Shown piece after piece: positions 57,985-64,000 of a DNA stretch of 64,000 bases. Position 1 is the stretch's first letter. Each line of letters starts with the position of its first letter. The notes under the pieces are model-generated. The model searched no databases and was not told the origin of the DNA. It saw only the letters and a list, made by a program, of their open reading frames with translations. The position numbers were made by a program, and so were the translations under genes. Origin of the DNA: Microbacterium foliorum. Lineage in GTDB: Bacteria > Actinomycetota > Actinomycetes > Actinomycetales > Microbacteriaceae. The stretch lies in NCBI RefSeq assembly GCF_003367705.1, contig NZ_CP031425.1, positions 310,001 through 374,000 on the forward strand, read 5' to 3'.

Positions 57985-58638
57985 ATGGCCGCTGCCAGCC
58001 CGCCTGACGACGTCGAGATTCTTGCGATCCTGAGTGCTCCGCGATCCGCCACCTACGTCGCTGCGGCCGGTGGCGACTCGCTGCGAGCTGTCGAGCTGCA
58101 CGGCTGGAACGCACGCGTGTCCGCTGCGTTTATGCTTCCGGCGCACTTCGCCGAGATCGCCACTCGCAACGCGGCGGCAGAGGTCCTTGAGCGCTTGTAC
58201 GGCCCGAGTTGGCCTTGGAACCCCACGTTCGAGGCCAGCCTGCCCGCCACTGGGAGATACAACCAACGCCGCGACCTGGTAACCACGCGCCTCAGCAACG
58301 CCACCACGGGGAAGGTGATCGCGGAACTCAAGTTCGTGTTCTGGCAGAAGCTCTTCACCGGACGCAACGACACCCGGATCTGGGTGCCTCACATTGCATC
58401 GGTCTTCCCCTATGCGCCCACCATGACTGCGGCTAGCCTGCGCAACCGGGTCTACCAAGACCTTGACGTCCTCCGTCACCTGCGCAACCGTCTCGCGCAC
58501 CATGAGCCGGTCTTCACGCGAAACCTGCTCGACGATCTGACACGCACCATCGATCTGATCGAGCTGCGAAGCCGGAGCACCGCGAACTGGGTACGTGCGA
58601 TGGAGGACGTGACATCGATCGTCGCCGAGCGGCCGTAG
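57985..58638 (+). CDS. Abi-like protein with HEPN RNase motif
   Basis: 217 residues. The N-terminal part (I-L-S-A-P-R-S-A-T-Y, then L-H-G-W-N-A-R-V-S-A-A-F) and the C-terminal L-R-H-L-R-N-R-L-A-H-H-E-P-V-F resemble the Abi_2/AbiD-F group. R167-N-R-L-A-H172 gives the R-x4-H HEPN ribonuclease signature. Such proteins act in phage abortive infection or as HEPN toxins. No antitoxin or partner gene is seen. Codon and base composition are slightly less GC-rich than neighbours, consistent with transfer. Leaderless promoter. Confidence 0.75.
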   Translation: MAAASPPDDVEILAILSAPRSATYVAAAGGDSLRAVELHGWNARVSAAFMLPAHFAEIATRNAAAEVLERLYGPSWPWNPTFEASLPATGRYNQRRDLVTTRLSNATTGKVIAELKFVFWQKLFTGRNDTRIWVPHIASVFPYAPTMTAASLRNRVYQDLDVLRHLRNRLAHHEPVFTRNLLDDLTRTIDLIELRSRSTANWVRAMEDVTSIVAERP

Positions 58639-58675
58639 TTCGGGCGCGAGTGTTGCGTGTGGAATCGCCTCGGGC

Positions 58676-59683
58676 CTACGCGCTCGCGCGCACGACGAGC
58701 TCGGTGTCGAGGATGACGGATCGTGGGGATGCTCCCGCGATGACCTCGAGCAGCACGGCGACCATCTGCGCGCTGATCTGATCCCAGGGCTGACGCATGG
58801 TGGTGATCGGCGGCTCGTGGGTGGCGGCGAGGCCCGAGTCGTCGAAGCCGGCGATCGCGATGTCTTCGGGCACGCGGCGTCCGGCGCGGCGGGCGGCGGC
58901 GATGGCTCCTGCGGCCATCCGGTCGGAGGCGGCGAACACGGCGTCGACGTCGTGCTCGAGCATCCGGGTCATCGCGTTCAGTCCCGACTCGTACGAGTAG
59001 TCGCCCCGTTCGACCAGCGCCTCGTCGTAGAGGTCGCCGAGCTCCTCGCGGAACCCGACCAGTCGGTAGCGCCCTCCGGGGGTGTCGTCGGGGCCGGCGA
59101 TCATGCCGATCCGGCGGTGACCCTGCGCCACGAGGTGCGCGGCCATCGCGCGTGCCGAGGCGATCTCGTCGACGGAGATCGTCGAGAGGTCGCGTTCGTG
59201 TCCGAGGGGGAGGCCGCAGCAGACGGTGGGGATGCCGACGTCGATCAGCTGGTCGAGCAGCGGATCGGATTCGTGTGACGAGATCAGCATGACGCCGTCG
59301 ACGTGTCCGGCGCTGAGGAACTGGGCGACGCTCTCACGCTCGGCGGGGGTTCCGGCGACGAGCAGCACCAGGGTCATCGCCCGCTGGGCGAGGGCTTCGG
59401 CGGCGCCGCGCAGCAGCAGCGCGAAGGTCGGGTCGTCGAACAGCAGCTGCTGGGGTTCGGTGAGCAGGAACGCGAGCGATCCGGCACGACCGGTCGCCAG
59501 GCTGCGGGCGTGATGGTTGGCGGTGTACCCCGTGGCGAGGATCGCCTCTTCGACGGCCTGCCTGGCGTCGGGGGACACCCAGTGCCCGCCGTTGATCACG
59601 CGGGACACGGTGCTGCGGGACACCCCGGCCTGCACCGCGATCTGGCGGATCGTCGGCTTGCGCTTGGCGCTGACATCACTCAT
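58676..59683 (-). CDS. LacI-family transcriptional repressor
   Basis: 335 residues from ATG 59683. N-terminal LacI HTH and hinge (T-I-R-Q-I-A-V-Q-A-G-V-S-R-S-T-V-S-R-V-I-N) followed by a periplasmic-binding-like sugar domain (G-H-R-R-I-G-M-I-A-G, A-A-S-D-R-M-A-A-G, D-D-S-G-L-A). It faces the GH42 beta-galactosidase gene across a 215-nt gap holding three operators, so it probably represses galactoside use and itself. TAGAGT 8 nt before the ATG suggests a leaderless mRNA. Confidence 0.95.
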   Translation of the reverse strand: MSDVSAKRKPTIRQIAVQAGVSRSTVSRVINGGHWVSPDARQAVEEAILATGYTANHHARSLATGRAGSLAFLLTEPQQLLFDDPTFALLLRGAAEALAQRAMTLVLLVAGTPAERESVAQFLSAGHVDGVMLISSHESDPLLDQLIDVGIPTVCCGLPLGHERDLSTISVDEIASARAMAAHLVAQGHRRIGMIAGPDDTPGGRYRLVGFREELGDLYDEALVERGDYSYESGLNAMTRMLEHDVDAVFAASDRMAAGAIAAARRAGRRVPEDIAIAGFDDSGLAATHEPPITTMRQPWDQISAQMVAVLLEVIAGASPRSVILDTELVVRASA

Positions 59684-59727
59684 CGCCTGTGACTCTACCC
59701 ACAGCATCCGCTTCGGCGATAGTCCGG

Positions 59728-59746
59728 ACTGGGACCGGTCTCAGTT
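59728..59746. promoter_or_regulatory. LacI operator O1
   Basis: ACTGGGACCGGTCTCAGTT, the exact reverse complement of O2. The core GACCGGTC is a perfect palindrome with the central CG dyad typical of LacI-family sites. It lies close to the repressor's own promoter. Confidence 0.8.
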
Positions 59747-59785
59747 CGGTAACGGGTGTTGTGATCGGGAGGAGACCTGGGGTAG

Positions 59786-59804
59786 AACTGAGACCGGTCC
59801 CAGT
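59786..59804. promoter_or_regulatory. LacI operator O2
   Basis: AACTGAGACCGGTCCCAGT. It overlaps a candidate TAGAAC -10 box (59783-59788) whose possible -35 is TTGTGA at 59759-59764, so repressor here would block the galactosidase promoter. Confidence 0.8.
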
Positions 59805-59820
59805 CACGTTCATGTCACAG

Positions 59821-59839
59821 GCTGAGACCGGTCCCAGTC
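59821..59839. promoter_or_regulatory. LacI operator O3
   Basis: GCTGAGACCGGTCCCAGTC, 35 bp downstream of O2 centre to centre. Three sites allow cooperative or looping repression. Confidence 0.75.
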
Positions 59840-59898
59840 GAATGAGCGACAGCAGCACGGGACATGCACCACGACCGCACCGACCCGATGGAGTGCCG

Positions 59899-61905
59899 AT
59901 GACCTCCCCCCACGCCTGGCCCGCTCTGCGCGGAATCGCCTACGGCGGCGACTACAACCCCGAGCAGTGGTCGCCCGAGACCTGGCGCGAGGACGTCGTG
60001 CTGATGCGCGAGGCCGGCGTGAACCTGGTCAGCGTGGGCATCTTCTCGTGGGCGCTCATCGAAGTCGCCGAGGGGGAGTTCGACTTCGGCTGGCTCGACG
60101 AGCTGCTCGACCTGCTGCACGAGAACGGCATCGCCGTCGACCTCGGCACACCGACCGCATCGCCGCCCGCCTGGTTCTTCGCGAACCACCCCGACGCGCG
60201 GGTCATCGACCGCGAGGGACGCACGATGGGCTTCGGGTCCCGCGGCATGGCCTCGCACTCGTCGCCGGCCTATCGCGAGGCGATCGTGCGCATCGCGGAT
60301 GCTCTCGCGGCGCGCTACGCGCAGCATCCGTCCGTCGTGCTCTGGCACGTGCACAACGAATACGGCGTTCCCGTGGGGGAGGACTACTCCCCGCATGCGG
60401 TCGCCGCCTTCCGTCTCTGGCTCCAGGAGAAGTACGGCACGCCCCAGGCGCTGAACAGCGCCTGGGGCACCGCCTTCTGGGGCCAGCACTACTCGGCGTG
60501 GGAGCACGTCGGTGCTCCCGCGATCGCCCCGAGCGTCGTGAATCCGGCGCAGCGCCTCGACTTCGCTCGCTTCACCGACCACCAGCTGCGTGCATGCTTC
60601 ATCGCCGAGCGCGACGCGATCCGGGCGCACGCCGACCAGCCGGTCACCACCAACTTCATGGCGAACCAGAGCTGGACGACGGATCTGTGGGCGTGGGGCC
60701 GCGAGGTCGACATCGTCTCGGACGACCACTACCTGTGGGCGGCCGACGAGGACGCGCACATCGGCCTCGCGATCGCGGCCGACCTCAGCCGCTCGGTGGG
60801 CGGCGGCAAGCCGTGGATCCTGATGGAGCACTCCACCTCGGCCGTCAACTGGCAGCCCCGCAACATCGCGAAGCGCCGCGGCGAGATGGCCCGCAACTCG
60901 CTGACGCATCTGGGGCGCGGAGCCGACGGCATCCTCTTCTTCCAGTGGCGCGCCGGACGCTCGGGTGCCGAGAAGTTCCACTCCGCGATGCTGCCGCACG
61001 CCGGCACCGAGTCGCGGGTCTTCCGCGAGGTGGTCGACCTCGGCGCGGCACTCGGCCGCCTCGACGAGGTGCAGGGCAGCACGGTGAAGGCCGACGTCGC
61101 GATCCTCTGGGACTTCGAGTCGTTCTGGGCTCAGGATCTCGAGTGGCGCCCCTCGGAAGACGTCACGCACGCCGCCCAGGTGCGCCGCTTCTACGAGCAG
61201 CTCTGGCGCGACGGCATCACGGTCGATTTCGCGCTGCCGGGGCAGGACCTCTCGGGCTATCGACTTGTCGTCGCCCCCGCCCAGTACCTGCTCAGCACTG
61301 CGGATGCCGCGAATCTCACCGCGTATGTCCACGGCGGCGGCACGCTGCTGGTGTCGTTCTTCTCGGCGATCGTCGACGAGAACGACGCCGTGCACGAGGG
61401 GGGCTTCGTCGCTCCGCTGCGCGAGGCGCTCGGCCTCACGGTCGAGGAGTTCCTGCCGCTGCGCGAAGGCGAGAGTCACGGACTCGACTGGGTCGACCAC
61501 GAGGGCATCGTCGCCGACGTCTGGCAGGAGGATCTCGCTCTCGAAGGTGCCGAGGTCGTCGCGAACTTCTCGGGCGGTCCCGGTGAGGGCGAGCCCGCGA
61601 TCACGCGGCACCGTCACGGCTCCGGAACCGGCTGGTACGTCGCCACCCGACTGGACCCCGCGGGCATGCGCGCCCTTCTGCACGACGTCTATGCCGACGC
61701 CGGCATCGCCCCGTCCGGCACGCCGGACGGTCTGGAGGTCATCACGCGTCACGGCGTCGACGCCGACTACCGCATCGCCGTCAACCACCGCGACGACGAC
61801 GTCGAGCTCGACGCCTCCGGTGTCGAGCTGCTCACCGGCGTCGAGGTCTCGGGCACCCTGACGATCACAGCCGGCGGCGTCGCCGTCATCCGCACCTCCC
61901 ACTGA
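59899..61905 (+). CDS. Beta-galactosidase, glycoside hydrolase family 42
   Basis: 668 residues from ATG 59899 (GGAG 5 nt upstream); ATG 59842 is an upstream alternative. GH42 features: G-G-D-Y-N-P-E-Q-W near 16-24, acid/base Glu154 in V-H-N-E-Y-G, nucleophile Glu310 in W-I-L-M-E-H-S, then a trimerisation domain (F-E-S-F-W-A-Q) and a C-terminal beta domain. No signal peptide, so it hydrolyses imported beta-galactosides in the cytoplasm. Followed by a sugar ABC importer and preceded by a LacI repressor. Confidence 0.96.
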   Translation: MTSPHAWPALRGIAYGGDYNPEQWSPETWREDVVLMREAGVNLVSVGIFSWALIEVAEGEFDFGWLDELLDLLHENGIAVDLGTPTASPPAWFFANHPDARVIDREGRTMGFGSRGMASHSSPAYREAIVRIADALAARYAQHPSVVLWHVHNEYGVPVGEDYSPHAVAAFRLWLQEKYGTPQALNSAWGTAFWGQHYSAWEHVGAPAIAPSVVNPAQRLDFARFTDHQLRACFIAERDAIRAHADQPVTTNFMANQSWTTDLWAWGREVDIVSDDHYLWAADEDAHIGLAIAADLSRSVGGGKPWILMEHSTSAVNWQPRNIAKRRGEMARNSLTHLGRGADGILFFQWRAGRSGAEKFHSAMLPHAGTESRVFREVVDLGAALGRLDEVQGSTVKADVAILWDFESFWAQDLEWRPSEDVTHAAQVRRFYEQLWRDGITVDFALPGQDLSGYRLVVAPAQYLLSTADAANLTAYVHGGGTLLVSFFSAIVDENDAVHEGGFVAPLREALGLTVEEFLPLREGESHGLDWVDHEGIVADVWQEDLALEGAEVVANFSGGPGEGEPAITRHRHGSGTGWYVATRLDPAGMRALLHDVYADAGIAPSGTPDGLEVITRHGVDADYRIAVNHRDDDVELDASGVELLTGVEVSGTLTITAGGVAVIRTSH

Positions 61906-62028
61906 CCGCCCGACGTCTCGCTGCGCCCGCTCAGGGCGCGGGCGGGACCACAACACAACCGCACACCGAAAAACCACCGGTCGCGATGACGCGAAGCGCA
62001 TCGTCGACCACAACAGATAGGAAAACGC

Positions 62029-63255
62029 ATGCGCAAGCACATCGGAGTCGGCGCACTCGCTCTCGCCGCGGCCGTGGTCCTCGCAGGCTGCTCGGCCGGC
62101 GCACCCGACGGCGGCGACGACGCCGCGACCGGCGATGGGGCCGAACTCGTCATCTGGACGGATGCCGAGCGCGAAGCCGCGATCACCGCAGCCGCGGAGG
62201 CCTTCGAGGAGGAGACCGGAGCCAAGGTCACCCTCGTGCAGAAGAACTTCGAGGACCTCCGCAACGACTTCATCGCCCAGGTCCCCACCGGCGAAGGTCC
62301 CGACATCACCGTCGGCGCCCACGACTGGCTCGGCGCACTGGTCGCGGCCGGCGTCGTCGACACGATCGACCTCGGCGACAAGTCGTCGGAGTTCGAGCAG
62401 GTCGCCCTCGACGCGATGACCTACGACGGCCAGCTGTACGCCATGCCGTACTCGCTCGAGACGATCGCCCTCGTGCAGAACGTCGACCTGGTCGGCGCCG
62501 ACGCACCCGCCACCTGGGACGACCTGATCGCCAAGGGCCTGGCCGCAGGCACCGAGCGTCCGGTGGTCATCAACACCGCCGGTGAGACGGGCGACGGATA
62601 CACGATGTACGGGCTGCAGACCTCGTTCGGCGCCCCGGTCTTCGTGCAGGACGAGACCGGCTCGTACACGACCGAGGTCGGCATGGGCGGAGCGCCCGGC
62701 GAGGCCTTCGCGAGCTGGCTCGGGGCCAACGGATCGAACGGCACCGGCTACATCTCGACCACGATCGACTATGACATCAACAACGAGCTGTTCGCCTCGG
62801 GCAAGGCGCCGTACACGATCCAGGGACCGTGGGCGATCAGCGCCTTCGACGGGATCAACGTCGCCGTGAACCCGATCCCCTCGGCCGGAGGCGAAGCCGC
62901 CGCACCGTTCGTCGGCGTGCAGGGCTTCTACCTCTCGAGCAAGAGCAAGAACGCGCTCCTCGCGCAGGAGTTCCTGGTGAACTACCTCGGCACGGAAGAC
63001 GCGCAGCGCGCGCTGTACGAGGCCGACCCGCGCATCCCCGCGTGGACCAGCCTCGCCGAGGAGGTCTCATCCGACCCGATCACCGCCGGATTCGTCGCCT
63101 CCGCCCAGGGCGGCGTGCCGATGCCGTCGATCCCCGAGATGGGCTCGGTGTGGGATCTCTGGAACGCCGCCCAGGTGCAGATCATCAACGGCGCCGACCC
63201 CACGTCGACGTGGAACACCATGGTCAGCGACCTCGAGACGACTCTCGCCGGTTGA
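62029..63255 (+). CDS. Carbohydrate ABC transporter binding lipoprotein (MalE type)
   Basis: 408 residues. Signal peptide with lipobox V-L-A-G-C (Cys21). MalE-like features: E-L-V-I-W-T-D-A-E-R-E-A-A, A-Q-V-P-T-G-E-G-P-D-I-T-V-G-A-H-D-W-L-G, and A-P-Y-T-I-Q-G-P-W-A-I. AGGAAAA lies 4-10 nt before ATG. In maltose-family operons this order (binding protein, MalF, MalG) is standard; beside GH42 the ligand is probably a galacto-oligosaccharide (inference). A long repeat lies between it and its permease gene. Confidence 0.94.
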   Translation: MRKHIGVGALALAAAVVLAGCSAGAPDGGDDAATGDGAELVIWTDAEREAAITAAAEAFEEETGAKVTLVQKNFEDLRNDFIAQVPTGEGPDITVGAHDWLGALVAAGVVDTIDLGDKSSEFEQVALDAMTYDGQLYAMPYSLETIALVQNVDLVGADAPATWDDLIAKGLAAGTERPVVINTAGETGDGYTMYGLQTSFGAPVFVQDETGSYTTEVGMGGAPGEAFASWLGANGSNGTGYISTTIDYDINNELFASGKAPYTIQGPWAISAFDGINVAVNPIPSAGGEAAAPFVGVQGFYLSSKSKNALLAQEFLVNYLGTEDAQRALYEADPRIPAWTSLAEEVSSDPITAGFVASAQGGVPMPSIPEMGSVWDLWNAAQVQIINGADPTSTWNTMVSDLETTLAG

Positions 63256-63262
63256 TCCTGCC

Positions 63263-63534
63263 GGGGCCCTTCGTCTCGCTTCGCTCGCTCAGGAGCCGGT
63301 TCTGTTCGCGGCCGTCTCCTTCGCTCAGGAGCCGGTTCTGTTCGCGGCCGTCTCCTTCGCTCAGGAGCCGGTTCAGTTCGCGGCCGTCTCCTTCGCTCGG
63401 GAGCCGGTTCTCTTCGCGGCCGTCTCCTTCGCTCAGGAGCCGGTTCTGTTCGCGGCCGTCTCCTTCGCTCGGGAGCCGGTTCTGTTCGCGGCCGTCTCCT
63501 GAGCGAGGAGCGCAGCGACGAGACGAAGGGCCCC
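63263..63534. repeat. Six 36-bp units flanked by a 16-bp inverted repeat
   Basis: GGGGCCCTTCGTCTCG (63263-63278) and its perfect complement (63519-63534) enclose six 36-bp units starting at 63284, 63320, 63356, 63392, 63428, 63464 (core TTCGCTCAGGAGCCGGTTCT). The flank carries the same CGAGACGAAGGG core as the helicase repeat. It fills nearly the whole 304-nt gap between binding-protein and permease genes; a partial related motif lies near 61911-61936. Confidence 0.92.
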
Positions 63535-63559
63535 ACAGATTCGCAGACAGGACGCACAC

Positions 63560-64000
63560 ATGACGATCCAGGCACCGCCCTCGCCGGCTTCCGCCCCCGC
63601 ACCCACGCCCGTGCTGAAGCCGTCGCGCGACTCCCACGCCCGCCGTTTCCGCGGCCTCGGCTGGGGGTTCCTCATAAAGCTCGCCCTGATGGCGCTGGTC
63701 AACGCCTTCGGCATCATGACGGCGATCTCGGCATGGAGCGCCGAGTCGTGGATCGTCCTCGGCGTCGTCGTGCTGCTGGTGGTCATCGCCGACTGGGTGT
63801 ATTTCACCCGTCGAGCGCTGCCGCTGAAGTATCTGATGCCGGGGCTGATCTTCCTGCTCGTCTTCCAGATCTTCATCTTCGGGTACACGGCCTACATCGC
63901 GTTCACCAACTACGGCACCGGTCACGTCGGCACCCAGGAGCAGGCGGTCGAGGCCGCTCTGATCCAGGGCGAGCGCCGCGTCGAGGGGTCCGCCGACTAC
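63560..64000 (+). CDS. Sugar ABC transporter permease, MalF type (3' end missing)
   Basis: 147 codons to the window edge from ATG 63560. A Pro/Ala-rich cytoplasmic leader of about 20 residues is followed by hydrophobic segments at about 36-55, 64-80 and 92-115 (Y-L-M-P-G-L-I-F-L-L-V-F-Q-I-F-I-F-G-Y-T-A). The extra N-terminal helices and the segment Y-I-A-F-T-N-Y-G-T-G-H are typical of MalF. Partner of the binding protein at 62029; the rest, including the EAA loop, lies outside. Confidence 0.9.
   Translation, partial: MTIQAPPSPASAPAPTPVLKPSRDSHARRFRGLGWGFLIKLALMALVNAFGIMTAISAWSAESWIVLGVVVLLVVIADWVYFTRRALPLKYLMPGLIFLLVFQIFIFGYTAYIAFTNYGTGHVGTQEQAVEAALIQGERRVEGSADY

Noticed and set aside
59815..62322. 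835-codon frame opposite the GH42 and binding-protein genes
   Set aside because: Shadow of two well-supported genes; no domain or start signal.
63284..63499. Coding repeat protein in the 36-bp array
   Set aside because: Frames over the array are Arg/Pro-rich on the minus strand, without start signals, and lie in an operon gap.

Overview
This window is high-GC actinobacterial DNA. Codon use, the many genes whose start codon sits 6-8 nt after a TANNNT -10 box (leaderless mRNAs), a DtxR/IdeR-type iron box, a LAXTG-type (class E sortase) surface protein, actinobacterial SDR, RNase H and helicase variants, and the overall style point to Microbacteriaceae, most likely Microbacterium. This is inferred from gene content only; no rRNA is present. 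No tRNA, rRNA, CRISPR array, prophage or complete insertion sequence was recognised.

Layout. 1-4541: end of a carbohydrate ABC importer (binding protein, two permeases) followed by a GH32 beta-fructosidase, a fructan/sucrose use operon. 4589-9000: alpha/beta hydrolase with a divergent WYL regulator, two small membrane-associated proteins, and an ArsR/SRPBCC pair. 8925-16280: a LuxR-type regulator and a 1,890-residue cell-wall-anchored protein with 11 DUF11-type repeats. 16626-25375: DoxX-like protein, TetR regulator, FAD monooxygenase, RNase HI with an added C-terminal segment, MscS channel, small proteins, an emfourin/protealysin inhibitor-protease pair and a zinc-ribbon SDR. 25412-29230: HxlR regulator with NAD(P)H oxidoreductase, and a two-component system divergent from a VanY-like carboxypeptidase. 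29398-36795: a seven-gene surface-glycan cluster (six glycosyltransferases and a WcbI-like protein) in two divergent arms. 36792-46748: DExH helicase, deoD, AlkD-like protein, FUSC membrane protein, SRPBCC protein, large LuxR/ATPase regulator, cold-shock protein. 46828-47487: a dense non-coding repeat array. 47694-52623: iron-siderophore uptake operon behind an iron box. 52655-58638: small regulators and enzymes, a toxin with a broken antitoxin, and a HEPN/Abi-like gene. 58676-64000: LacI repressor, three operators, GH42 beta-galactosidase and the start of its sugar ABC importer (cut at the window end).

The genes fall into three working themes: sugar capture (fructans at the left end, galactosides at the right), cell surface (DUF11 protein, glycan cluster, VanY-like enzyme, FUSC and MscS), and iron uptake. 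One-gene and two-gene stress or detoxification units, each with its own regulator, fill the space between.

The least explained material is repeat DNA: (i) the 46828-47487 array of eight 29-bp units mixed with inverted partners; (ii) three dispersed 84-102-bp elements with inverted ends (23062, 39494, 41333); (iii) a REP-like palindrome that has amplified into six 24-bp units inside the helicase reading frame and into six 36-bp units in front of a permease gene; (iv) several other short tandem arrays. No complete new defence or mobile system could be demonstrated.
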